Part shown: piece after piece, positions 17,989-25,765 of the stretch | Layout of the letters: every line of letters starts with the position of its first letter | Position numbering within the stretch: the stretch's first letter is position 1 | Assembly: GCF_030698145.1 (NCBI RefSeq) | Contig: NZ_JAUYNW010000080.1 | Location: 85,554-149,553, forward strand | From: Phenylobacterium sp. | GTDB lineage: Bacteria > Pseudomonadota > Alphaproteobacteria > Caulobacterales > Caulobacteraceae | Length of the DNA: 64,000 nt | Reading direction: 5' to 3' | Translations under genes and position numbers: made by a program | Notes under the pieces: model-generated | Database searches by the model: none | The model's input: only the letters and a program-made list of their open reading frames with translations | What the model was told of the DNA's origin: nothing

Positions 17989-19272
17989 ATGCGCCGTTTC
18001 CAATTCTCCGATCCCAACTTCGAAACCGCCTTCGCCGCCTTCGTCGAAGAGCGCCGAGAAACGCCCGAGGACGTGGATGTCGCGGTCCGCGACGTCTTGT
18101 CAGCCGTTCGGGCCGAGGGCCTGACCGCGGTGTTGCGCTATGGGCGGCTGTTCGATCGCGCCGAGGTCGACGAGACCAACATCCGGGTGACGATCGACGA
18201 GATCGAGGAGGGCGCGGCCAAGTGTCCTCAGGAGGTGCGCGACGCCATCGCCTTCGCCGCGGGGCGCATCCGCAGCTACCACGAACGTCAGCGGCCGGCC
18301 GACGCGTGGTTCACCGATGATGCGGGCGTCCAACTCGGCTGGCGCTGGACGCCCATCGAGGCGGTGGGCGTCTATGTCCCCGGCGGCCGCGCCGCCTATC
18401 CCTCCACCGTGCTCATGAACGCCGTTCCGGCCTTCGTGGCCGGCGTCGACCGCATCGCCATGGTCACGCCGCCCGGTCGGCTGCAGCCCGCCGTGCTGGC
18501 GGCGGCGAAGGAGGCCGGAATCACCGAGATCTGGCGCGTCGGCGGCGCCCAGGCGGTCGCGGCCCTGGCCTACGGCGCCGGGCCGATCCGCCCGGTGGAC
18601 AAGATCGTCGGCCCAGGCAACGCCTACGTGACCGCCGCCAAGCGCCGGGTCTATGGCACGGTGGGCATTGACGCCCTGGCCGGCCCGTCCGAGATCGTCG
18701 TGGTGGCGGACGCCGCGAACAATCCCGAGTGGATCGCCGCCGACCTGCTCTCCCAGGCCGAACACGATCCGGCCGCCCAAGCCATCCTGATCACCGATGA
18801 CGCCGCCTTCGCAGACCAAGTTGTCGCCGCTCTCCAGCGACAGCTGGCGAGCCTGACGACAGGCGAGGATGCCGCCGCGTCTTGGCGCGACCATGGCGCG
18901 GTGGTGATCGCGCCGCTGGATGAGGCGCCGGCGCTGGTCGATCTCATCGCCCCAGAGCACGTGGAATTCGCCCTGGACACCCCCGAGCGCCTGGCCGATC
19001 GCGTGCGCCACGCCGGCGCGATCTTCCTCGGCCGCCACGCGCCGGAAGCGATCGGCGACTATGTGGCAGGCTCCAACCACGTGCTGCCGACCAGCCGCGC
19101 GGCGCGATTTTCCTCGGGCCTGTCGCTCTACGACTTCATCAAGCGCACCTCGATCGTCAAATGCGATGAGGTGGCGTTCGCGGCGCTCGGACCCGCGACT
19201 GTGGCCCTGGCCGACGCCGAGGGTCTTCCCGCCCACGCGCGCTCGGCCGCGATTCGCCTGGGCCGCGGCTGA
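17989..19272 (+). CDS. hisD: Histidinol dehydrogenase
   Basis: A 427-aa cytosolic enzyme that oxidises L-histidinol to L-histidine in two NAD-dependent steps, using zinc. Family motifs: VPGGRAAYPSTVLMNAVPA, VGGAQAVAALAYGAGPIRPVDKIVGPGN, AGPSEIVVVADAANNPEWIAADLLSQAEHD, IAPEHVEF (catalytic Glu/His pair) and SNHVLPTSRAARFSSGLSLYDF. Length fits the 420-440 aa norm and all expected blocks are present. Other his genes are not in the window, so the pathway is dispersed in this genome. Confidence 0.95.
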   Translation: MRRFQFSDPNFETAFAAFVEERRETPEDVDVAVRDVLSAVRAEGLTAVLRYGRLFDRAEVDETNIRVTIDEIEEGAAKCPQEVRDAIAFAAGRIRSYHERQRPADAWFTDDAGVQLGWRWTPIEAVGVYVPGGRAAYPSTVLMNAVPAFVAGVDRIAMVTPPGRLQPAVLAAAKEAGITEIWRVGGAQAVAALAYGAGPIRPVDKIVGPGNAYVTAAKRRVYGTVGIDALAGPSEIVVVADAANNPEWIAADLLSQAEHDPAAQAILITDDAAFADQVVAALQRQLASLTTGEDAAASWRDHGAVVIAPLDEAPALVDLIAPEHVEFALDTPERLADRVRHAGAIFLGRHAPEAIGDYVAGSNHVLPTSRAARFSSGLSLYDFIKRTSIVKCDEVAFAALGPATVALADAEGLPAHARSAAIRLGRG

Positions 19273-19405
19273 GGTCGGTCGCCGAAGCTGAACAGTTCCT
19301 GTCAGCGGCGTTCCGGCGCCCGTTCAGGAAAGCCCGTCTAGGGTGCCTCTCATCGGGGCCGCAGGGCCTTGGGAAAGACACTCAAAGAAAGACGGAGACC
19401 ACCCC

Positions 19406-20047
19406 ATGCCTACTTCCAACACCTCGAAGCTGATGCGCGGCGCCATTGTGGCGAGCCTCGCGGGCGTGCTGGCGGCCGGCGCCGTCTCGAGCGCCAACGC
19501 TCAGCAGTATCGCGCCCCGACCGGCGGCGGTGTCGGCTCCATCGTGAGCTGCGACGCGCCGGGCGGCAAGCAAGCTGGCGGCGCTCTGATCGGCGCGTTG
19601 CTGGGTGCGGCCGCGGGCTCGAACCTGGCCAAGAACGACCGCGGCACGGGCACCGCCATCGGCGCCGTCGCCGGCGCGGCGACGGGCTCCTATGTCGGCT
19701 GCAAGATGCAGCGCGACGCCCAGACCCAGACCGCCTACGGCCAACCCTACGCTCAGCCGGCGACCTATGTTCAGAACGGCTATCGCCTGAACCGCAACCT
19801 GGCTCCGGCCCGATATGTCCGTGACGGCGGCGGCTTCGTCGCCACCTCGACGCTGAACCTGCGTGCGGCGCCGACCACGGGCTCGGCCCGGGTCGGCAGC
19901 CTGCGGGCTGGCGAGAGCTTCCAGGCCCTGGCCCGGGTGCGCGGCAGCGAGTGGATCCTGGTGGGTCGCGGGGGCGTCGGCGTGGGCTATGTCCACGGCG
20001 CCTATGTCCAGCCGGCCGGCTATCAGCAGGCGAGCTACGGCTACTAA
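19406..20047 (+). CDS. Exported glycine-zipper / SH3-domain envelope protein
   Basis: The ATG at 19406 was chosen because the signal peptide starts right after it (LMRGAIVASLAGVLAAGAVSSANAQ). The 213-aa product has a glycine-zipper segment at about residues 60-95 (GALIGALLGAAAGSNLAKNDRGTGTAIGAVAGAATGSYVGC), a Gln/Tyr-rich linker, and a C-terminal bacterial SH3 domain (VATSTLNLRAAPTTGSARVGSLRAGESFQALARVRGSEWILVG). SH3b domains commonly bind peptidoglycan and glycine zippers insert in or pack against membranes, so an envelope-stabilising role is plausible. A strong terminator follows; it appears monocistronic. Confidence 0.75.
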   Translation: MPTSNTSKLMRGAIVASLAGVLAAGAVSSANAQQYRAPTGGGVGSIVSCDAPGGKQAGGALIGALLGAAAGSNLAKNDRGTGTAIGAVAGAATGSYVGCKMQRDAQTQTAYGQPYAQPATYVQNGYRLNRNLAPARYVRDGGGFVATSTLNLRAAPTTGSARVGSLRAGESFQALARVRGSEWILVGRGGVGVGYVHGAYVQPAGYQQASYGY

Positions 20048-20081
20048 GACCCAGGTCTGCCTTCATCGGAGACAGGCTTGA

Positions 20082-20113
20082 GCCCTCGGCGCAACCGCGC
20101 CGGGGGCTTTTTT
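20082..20113 (+). terminator. Rho-independent terminator after the SH3-domain gene
   Basis: GCCCTCGGCGC and GCGCCGGGGGC form a GC-rich stem around a short AACC-type loop, followed directly by six T residues. It lies 35 bases after the stop codon. Confidence 0.85.
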
Positions 20114-20206
20114 CTTGGCCCTGAACCCGGTTGGCGGCATTGAGCAGGATGACGTTAGGGGTTGGTTTGCAATAAACCTCGACGCAAGCCTTCACCAACC
20201 GAGCCC

Positions 20207-20686
20207 ATGGCCGCCGACGATCGCACCCATCAGCGCCTGCAGTCCGTAGAGATCGACGAGGAATCCCTCGCCGCGGTCTCGCGCGACCAGGAGCAGGAAC
20301 GCCAGATCGCGATCTTCGACCTGCTGGAGGAGAACCACTTCTTCCCCGAGGGCGCGGAGAGCGGTCCCTATGACCTGCGCATGGGCCTGATCGAGAACCG
20401 CCTGGTCCTCGACGTCACCGGCCCCGCCTACGAAAAGCGCCACATCCTGTCGCTCTCGCCGTTCCGTAGTCTGATCAAGGACTACTTCATGATCTGCGAG
20501 AGCTACTACCAGGCCATCCGCAACTCGACGCCCCAGCAGATCGAGGCCTTGGACATGGGCCGGCGCGGTCTCCACAACGAGGCCTCCGAGCTGCTGCGCA
20601 CCCGGCTGTCGGGCAAGATCGAGACCGATCTCGACACGGCGCGCCGGCTTTTCACCCTGATCTGCGCCCTGCACTGGCGGGGCTAG
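20207..20686 (+). CDS. UPF0262 family protein
   Basis: The ATG at 20207 gives 159 aa; the longer track start adds an unconserved extension. [40 protein letters not shown] and [24 protein letters not shown] are characteristic of UPF0262, an alphaproteobacterial family of about 160 aa with unknown function. No membrane segment. The next gene starts five bases after the stop, and this UPF0262/LMW phosphatase/infA/maf order is common in Caulobacterales and Rhizobiales. Confidence 0.85.
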   Translation: MAADDRTHQRLQSVEIDEESLAAVSRDQEQERQIAIFDLLEENHFFPEGAESGPYDLRMGLIENRLVLDVTGPAYEKRHILSLSPFRSLIKDYFMICESYYQAIRNSTPQQIEALDMGRRGLHNEASELLRTRLSGKIETDLDTARRLFTLICALHWRG

Positions 20687-20691
20687 GGCGG

Positions 20692-21153
20692 ATGGTCGAT
20701 GACGCCGTACGCGCGCCTCTGCCCGGGGCTGTGCTGTTCGCCTGCAATTTCAACCGCGTCCGCTCCCCCATGGCAGAAGCCCTGCTGAAACGCGCCCTGG
20801 GCGACCGGATCTACGTGGACAGCTGCGGCCTGCGGCGGGAAGCGACCGAGACTGGAGAACGCGTCGATCCCTTCGTCCAGGCGGTGATGGCGGAGATCTC
20901 CTGCGATCTCGTCGCCCACAGCTCCAAGACCTTCGACGATCTCGAGGACGACAGCTTCGACCTGGTCGTCTCGCTGACCCCGGAGGCCCAGCACCGCGCG
21001 GTTGAGATGACGCGCGGTCGGGCGGCCGAGATCGAGTACTGGCCGACCTTCGATCCAACCCTGTCCGACGGCTCGTGGGCGACCCGGATGGCCGCCTATC
21101 GCGAGGTTCGCGACGCCCTGGCCGCCAGGATCGCGGAGCGTTTCGGCCGCTAG
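20692..21153 (+). CDS. Low-molecular-weight protein tyrosine phosphatase-like protein
   Basis: The 153-aa product has the P-loop C-X5-R at Cys18-Arg24 (VLFACNFNRVRSPMAEAL) and a downstream Asp-Pro (TFDPTLSDG) able to act as general acid, the arrangement of LMW-PTPs and arsenate-reductase relatives. The loop CNFNRVRS differs from the usual C-T-G-N-I-C-R-S and lacks the second Cys, so substrate preference is uncertain. Cytosolic. It follows the UPF0262 gene by five bases and is probably co-transcribed with it. Confidence 0.8.
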   Translation: MVDDAVRAPLPGAVLFACNFNRVRSPMAEALLKRALGDRIYVDSCGLRREATETGERVDPFVQAVMAEISCDLVAHSSKTFDDLEDDSFDLVVSLTPEAQHRAVEMTRGRAAEIEYWPTFDPTLSDGSWATRMAAYREVRDALAARIAERFGR

Positions 21154-21280
21154 AATCCCTCCGAACTCAGGCTAGCCTTCGATTGGCCGAGCGCGTAAAG
21201 CGCATCATAATTGGCGCTACGGCTCGCCCGACTCATCGCGCGCGCCACCCGCTTGGTCGTCGGTCAGTTTGGGAGCCTGC

Positions 21281-21499
21281 ATGGCGAAAGAAGAGCTTTT
21301 GGAGTTTCCGGGTACGGTGAGTGAAGTCCTGCCCAACGCCACATTCCGGGTGAAACTTGAGAACGACCACGAGATCATCGCCCACACCGCGGGCAAGATG
21401 CGCAAGAACCGCATCCGCGTCTCGGCCGGCGACAAGGTCCTTATCGAGATGACGCCCTATGACCTCACCAAGGGCCGCATCACGTTCCGCGTCCGCTAG
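21281..21499 (+). CDS. infA: Translation initiation factor IF-1
   Basis: A 72-aa single OB-fold protein: [20 protein letters not shown], then [32 protein letters not shown]. It binds the ribosomal A site with IF-2 and IF-3 during initiation. Length and every conserved block match. The ATG is preferred to a start 12 bases upstream because MAKEE is the universal N-terminus. Confidence 0.97.
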   Translation: MAKEELLEFPGTVSEVLPNATFRVKLENDHEIIAHTAGKMRKNRIRVSAGDKVLIEMTPYDLTKGRITFRVR

Positions 21500-21516
21500 G
21501 ACGACGATTGTCACAC

Positions 21517-22098
21517 ATGAAAATGCAGCGCCTGGTGCTCGCCTCCGCAAGTCCTAGGCGGCTTGATCTCCTGCGCCAGATCGATCTGGCGCCCGACGCG
21601 GTCGACGCCGCCGAGATCGATGAAACCCCCCTCAAGTCCGAGACGCCGCGCCTGACGGCCCTGCGCCTGGCTTGCGCCAAGGCCGCGGCCGTGGCCGCCA
21701 AGCAGCCCGGCGCATTCGTCCTGGCCGCCGACACCGTGGTGGCGGTCGGCAGCCGCATCCTGCCCAAGGTCGAGACCGAGGCCGAGGGGCGAAGGTGCCT
21801 GGAGTTGTTGTCGGGCCGCGCCCACCGGGTGTTGACCGGCGTCGCGGTCCAGGCTCCGGACGGCCGTCTTGTCAGCCGCCTGGTCGAGAGCCGCCTGCAC
21901 TTCAAGCGGCTAACCCCGACCGAGATCGACGACTATCTGAAGAGCGGGGAGGGCGTCGGCAAGGCCGGCGGCTACGCGATCCAGGGCCGGGCGGGCGCCT
22001 TCGTCATGGCGATCCAGGGCTCCTATCCCGCGGTGGTTGGACTGCCGCTCTACGAGACCGTAAACCTGCTGACAGGTCTGGGATTTGGGCGGCGATGA
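21517..22098 (+). CDS. maf: Maf-family nucleoside triphosphate pyrophosphatase
   Basis: The product of about 193 aa has all Maf blocks: LVLASASPRRLDLLRQ (substrate loop), AADTVVAVGSRILPK, ELLSGRAHRVLTGVAV and GKAGGYAIQGRAGAFVMAIQGSYPAVVGLPLYE. Maf enzymes hydrolyse non-canonical or modified nucleotides (dTTP/UTP or m7GTP) and some members affect septation. I place the start at ATG 21517; TTG 21508 and ATG 21523 are possible. It lies 17 bases after infA and overlaps the next gene by four bases (ATGA), so infA-maf-RNase-yacG is one transcription unit. Confidence 0.9.
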   Translation: MKMQRLVLASASPRRLDLLRQIDLAPDAVDAAEIDETPLKSETPRLTALRLACAKAAAVAAKQPGAFVLAADTVVAVGSRILPKVETEAEGRRCLELLSGRAHRVLTGVAVQAPDGRLVSRLVESRLHFKRLTPTEIDDYLKSGEGVGKAGGYAIQGRAGAFVMAIQGSYPAVVGLPLYETVNLLTGLGFGRR

Positions 22099-23132
22099 GC
22101 GAACGGCGTCTCTACCTGGATCGTGGCGTCGGCGAAACGAGGGGCGTGGTGACGCTCGACGGGCGGCCTGAGCGGCTGCTGATCGCCCGCGACGGCGATA
22201 CGTCCGCGGTCAAGCTGGGCGCGCGCTACGTCGGGCGGGTGCGCAAGGTGGAGGCCGCCTTCGCTTCGGCTTTCGTCGACCTGGGCGGGGTCGAGGCCCT
22301 GTTGTCCTTCAAGCCGGAAGCGCGGCCCGTGGAAGGCCAGTCCCTCGAGGTCGATGTCCGGACCGAGCCGCGCGCCGGCAAGCTCGCCACCGTGCGCGCC
22401 ATCGGCGCGGGGGAGGGCGCGCCCCGCCTGCTGACCCAGGCGCCCGGGCTCGCCGAACAGCTCGCCGCCTTCGCCCGCAATGTCCAGCTCGTCGAGGGCC
22501 GCGAGGCCCGCCGTGCGGCCGACGAGGCCGAAGCCGACGCGCTGGAGATCGTCCATCCGCTGCCGGGCGGCGGGACCCTGGCCATCGAGCCGACCCGGGC
22601 CCTGGTCGCCATCGACGTCGATATCGGCGAGCGCAAGGGCCAGGACGCCAAGCGCGTCACCCGCCAGGCCAATCTCACAGCCCTCGCCGTCGCCGGACGG
22701 CTGTTGCGCCTGAAGAGCCTCGGCGGCATCGTGGTGATCGACCTCGTCGGCCGTGGCCACGATGGAAACGCCCTGATGACCGCCGCTCGCGCCGCCTTCG
22801 CCCCCGACAATCCCGGTGTCGCTATCGGCCCGGTGGGCCGGTTCGGCACCATGGAGCTGACCGTGCCGCGCCGGGCCCCGCCGATCGCCGAGCTGCTTTG
22901 CGACGCCAAGGGCCGGCTCACCGATCTCACCTTGGCCCTACGCCTGATCCGCGCCATCGAGAACGAGGGGGCGGCCCAGCCGGGCGCCCGACTCACTGCG
23001 CTCTGCGCGCCTGAGATCGCCGCCGCGGCCCAGCCGCTGGCCGCGGGCCTGGCGGGCCGCATCGGTGCGCGCTTCGAGATTCGCCCCGACGCGGCGCATC
23101 CTCGCGAACGCTTTGACGTGAGCGGCCGATGA
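22095..23132 (+). CDS. Short ribonuclease E/G family protein
   Basis: An ATGA overlap with maf sets the start; 345 aa against about 490 in E. coli RNase G. An S1-like N-terminal part ([29 protein letters not shown]) is followed by a catalytic domain with two Asp-bearing blocks, [14 protein letters not shown] and [15 protein letters not shown], corresponding to the magnesium ligands of RNase E/G. The zinc-link cysteines that tetramerise RNase E and the small C-terminal domain are absent. It probably processes rRNA or mRNA in the cytosol. A separate zinc protein, YacG, overlaps its 3' end. Confidence 0.8.
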   Translation: MSERRLYLDRGVGETRGVVTLDGRPERLLIARDGDTSAVKLGARYVGRVRKVEAAFASAFVDLGGVEALLSFKPEARPVEGQSLEVDVRTEPRAGKLATVRAIGAGEGAPRLLTQAPGLAEQLAAFARNVQLVEGREARRAADEAEADALEIVHPLPGGGTLAIEPTRALVAIDVDIGERKGQDAKRVTRQANLTALAVAGRLLRLKSLGGIVVIDLVGRGHDGNALMTAARAAFAPDNPGVAIGPVGRFGTMELTVPRRAPPIAELLCDAKGRLTDLTLALRLIRAIENEGAAQPGARLTALCAPEIAAAAQPLAAGLAGRIGARFEIRPDAAHPRERFDVSGR

Positions 23133-23293
23133 GCGCCTGTCCCGTCTGCGGCAAGCCGGCCCAGCCGGACTATCGCCCCTTCTGCTCGAAACGCTGCGCC
23201 GACGTTGACCTGCATCGCTGGTTGAAGGGCGGTTACGCCATCCCGGTCGTGGACGACGACGAAGGCCCCGACAGCGAAGACCCGGAAGACTAG
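23129..23293 (+). CDS. yacG: YacG-type zinc ribbon protein, DNA gyrase inhibitor family
   Basis: Missing from the ORF track because it is 54 aa. The ATG at 23129 overlaps the RNase stop (ATGA). The translation opens [20 protein letters not shown] and continues [20 protein letters not shown]. The CPVC and CSKRC cysteines form a four-Cys zinc site, and [13 protein letters not shown] is the family signature. E. coli YacG binds GyrB and blocks gyrase binding to DNA; in this chain with maf and RNase E/G the physiological role is unsettled. The acidic tail ([13 protein letters not shown]) is typical. Confidence 0.92.
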   Translation: MSACPVCGKPAQPDYRPFCSKRCADVDLHRWLKGGYAIPVVDDDEGPDSEDPED

Positions 23294-23357
23294 CGACCTC
23301 GCTGGACAGCCGCGAAAGCCTCTTCTATAGACGCTGCTCCCGCGTCGGCGGGACTAG

Positions 23358-23433
23358 GCCTGGGTAGCTCAGTTGGTAGAGCAGCGGATTGAAAATCCGC
23401 GTGTCGGTGGTTCGAATCCGCCCCCAGGCACCA
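23358..23433 (+). tRNA. tRNA-Phe (anticodon GAA), with encoded CCA
   Basis: GCCTGGGTAGCTCAGTTGGT to GGTTCGAATCC...CCCAGGCACCA folds as a complete cloverleaf. GCCTGGG pairs with CCCAGGC in the acceptor, and the loop ATTGAAAATC gives anticodon GAA. It lies 64 bases after yacG. Confidence 0.96.
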
Positions 23434-23645
23434 CTCACTCCGTCATTTCGCCAAAAGGCGCGAACGGCCTCCGCATCGTCGCGGTCCATCCGGTCACCGA
23501 CGAACTGGTTGCCTTCCTGAAATCGCGGCGACCGACCCTGTGGCCGTTCTGATACGGTCGTGCAGCAAGCCGGTCACTGCCGATTGACAAGGCTTCACAA
23601 CACACCCTTTCATCGCGGTTTCACGCGTCAGGAAATGGGTTTCTG

Positions 23646-25652
23646 GTGACGAGCCGCCCCGCTGAGCCCGTCGGAACACTGGCCACCGCCCTGGCCCACG
23701 CCGCGCGTCTCCTGCCTTCGAATCCGGACCTCGCCGAGGCGCAATCGCGCGAGATCCTCAAGGTCGCGCCGCAACACCCCGACGCGGTGACCCTGCTGGC
23801 CGCGGCTCTGCGCCGCCAGGGCCGGTCGGGCGCGGCGCTGGAGGTGCTGGGGCCTGCGGCCGAGGCGCGCCCGGACCTCGCCCAGCTCCAGTTCGAGACC
23901 GCCCTGGCGCGGATGGCGCTGGGCGATGGGCCCGCGGCCATCATCGCCCTGAACCGCGTCGTGGCCCTCGCCCCCGACCACGCCCAGGCCTGGCGCGCGC
24001 TGGGCGACCAGCTCACCCTGGCCGACCGGCATGAAGAGGCCGACGCGGCCTATGCCCGCCACATCAAGGCCTCCACCCGCGACCCGCGGCTGATCGAGGC
24101 CGCCACCGCCCTGTGCGACAACAGGCTCGCGGTGGCCGAACGCCTGCTGCGCACCTTCCTCAAGGCCCATCCGACCGACGTCGGCGCGATCCGCATGCTG
24201 GCGGAGGCCGGCCTGCGGCTCGGACGCTACGACGACGCCGAGGCCCTGCTGGCCCGCGCCCTCGAACTGGCCCCCAGCTTCGCCGCCGCGCGCCAGAACT
24301 ACGCCACGGTCCTCTATCGCCAGAACAAGGCCGCCCAGGCCATCGTCCAGGTCGACCTGCTGCTGGCCGACGACCCGCGCAATCCCGGCCACCGCAATCT
24401 GAAGGCCGCCGCCCTGGGGCGCATCGGCGAGTATGACGCCGCCATCGAATGCTATGGCGGGGTGCTGGCGGACTATCCCGGCCAACCCAAGGTCTGGATG
24501 AGCTACGGCCATTCCCTGAAGACGGTGGGGCGCCAGGCCGAGGCGGTCGAGGCCTACCGCCGCAGCCTCGCCATCGAGCCAGGCCTGGGCGAGGCCTATT
24601 GGAGCCTGGCCAATCTCAAGACCGTGAAGTTCACCGACGCCGACGTGGCGGCGATGGAGAGCCAGCTCCAGCGGCTCGATCTCTCGGACGACGACCGCTT
24701 CCACCTGCATTTCGCCCTGGGCAAGGCGCTGGAGGACGCGGAGCGCTACGAGGAATCCTTCGGCCACTACGACCAGGGCGCGGCGCTGCGCCGGGCGGGG
24801 CTGGACTACGACGCCGAGGAGACCTCGCGCCACGTGGCCCGCTCCAAGGTGGCCTTCACCGGCGAGTTCTTCGCCGAGCGCGCGGGGCGGGGCAGTCCGG
24901 CGCCGGACCCGATCTTCATCGTTGGTCTGCCGCGCTCGGGCTCCACCCTGATCGAGCAGATCCTGGCCAGCCATTCGGCGGTGGAAGGCACCCAGGAACT
25001 GCCCGACATCATCGCCATGGCCCGCCGTCTCGGCGGCCCGGACAAGGCCTATCCCGAGAACCTCGCCGATCTCGACGCGGCCCAGGTGCGGGAACTGGGC
25101 GAGGAGTTCCTGGCCCGCACCCAGGTGCATCGCAAGCTCGGCCGGCCGTTCTTCATCGACAAGATGCCGAACAACTTCGCCCACGCCGGGCTGATCGCCC
25201 TGATCCTGCCGAACGCCAGGATCATCGACGCGCGCCGCCATCCGCTGGGCTGCTGCTTCTCGGGCTTCAAGCAGCACTTCGCTCGCGGCCAGGCCTTCAG
25301 CTACAGCCTCTCCGACATCGGCCGCTACTATGCCGACTATGTGGCCCTGATGGCCCATTTCGACGCCATACTGCCGGGCCGGATCCATCGGGTCATCTAT
25401 GAGGAGATGGTCGCCGATCCGGAGGCCCAGGTCCGCCGCCTGCTCGACTATTGCGGCCTGCCGTTCGAGGACGGCTGCCTGCGCTTCTATGAGAACGACC
25501 GCGCCGTGCGCACCGCTAGTTCCGAGCAAGTGCGCCGGCCGATCTTCGCCGACGCCACCGATCACTGGCGCAATTACGAACCCTGGCTGGGCCCGCTGAA
25601 GGCCGAGTTGGGCGCGGTTCTGGAAGCCTATCCCGCCGCGCCCGCGCCTTGA
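23646..25652 (+). CDS. TPR-repeat sulfotransferase family protein
   Basis: GTG start; 668 aa. About residues 10-400 are tandem tetratricopeptide repeats (such as AALRRQGRSGAALEVLGPAAEARPDLAQLQFETALARMALG and WMSYGHSLKTVGRQAEAVEAYRRSLAIEPGLGEAYWSLANLK). From about residue 420 a sulfotransferase domain follows, with the PAPS 5'-phosphosulfate loop IVGLPRSGSTLIEQILASH and a later KQHFARGQAFSYSLSDIGRYYADY region. The TPR part presumably recruits a protein or polymer acceptor for sulfation. The acceptor is unknown. The nearby TonB-dependent receptor is a frequent neighbour of this architecture in Caulobacterales and sphingomonads. Confidence 0.88.
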   Translation: MTSRPAEPVGTLATALAHAARLLPSNPDLAEAQSREILKVAPQHPDAVTLLAAALRRQGRSGAALEVLGPAAEARPDLAQLQFETALARMALGDGPAAIIALNRVVALAPDHAQAWRALGDQLTLADRHEEADAAYARHIKASTRDPRLIEAATALCDNRLAVAERLLRTFLKAHPTDVGAIRMLAEAGLRLGRYDDAEALLARALELAPSFAAARQNYATVLYRQNKAAQAIVQVDLLLADDPRNPGHRNLKAAALGRIGEYDAAIECYGGVLADYPGQPKVWMSYGHSLKTVGRQAEAVEAYRRSLAIEPGLGEAYWSLANLKTVKFTDADVAAMESQLQRLDLSDDDRFHLHFALGKALEDAERYEESFGHYDQGAALRRAGLDYDAEETSRHVARSKVAFTGEFFAERAGRGSPAPDPIFIVGLPRSGSTLIEQILASHSAVEGTQELPDIIAMARRLGGPDKAYPENLADLDAAQVRELGEEFLARTQVHRKLGRPFFIDKMPNNFAHAGLIALILPNARIIDARRHPLGCCFSGFKQHFARGQAFSYSLSDIGRYYADYVALMAHFDAILPGRIHRVIYEEMVADPEAQVRRLLDYCGLPFEDGCLRFYENDRAVRTASSEQVRRPIFADATDHWRNYEPWLGPLKAELGAVLEAYPAAPAP

Positions 25653-25658
25653 GCGCCG

Positions 25659-25679
25659 GCCGCCCGCGAAACGGGCGGC
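25659..25679 (+). terminator. GC-rich hairpin after the TPR-sulfotransferase gene
   Basis: GCCGCCCG and CGGGCGGC form a perfect 8-bp stem with loop CGAAA, six bases after the stop. There is no T-run, so termination is possible but not certain. Confidence 0.45.
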
Positions 25680-25765
25680 GAGGTCGCCAGACGCGCCGCG
25701 GGGCGGGGAGACGTTGACGAGGACCTGGCCCTGAGAGGCCATGGCCCAAATGAGGGGAGACCGAG

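Noticed and set aside
23434-23645. Frame ending VTDELVAFLKSRRPTLWPF downstream of tRNA-Phe
   Set aside because: It could be a gene remnant left by an integration at the tRNA, but no start codon, domain or flanking repeat supports it.
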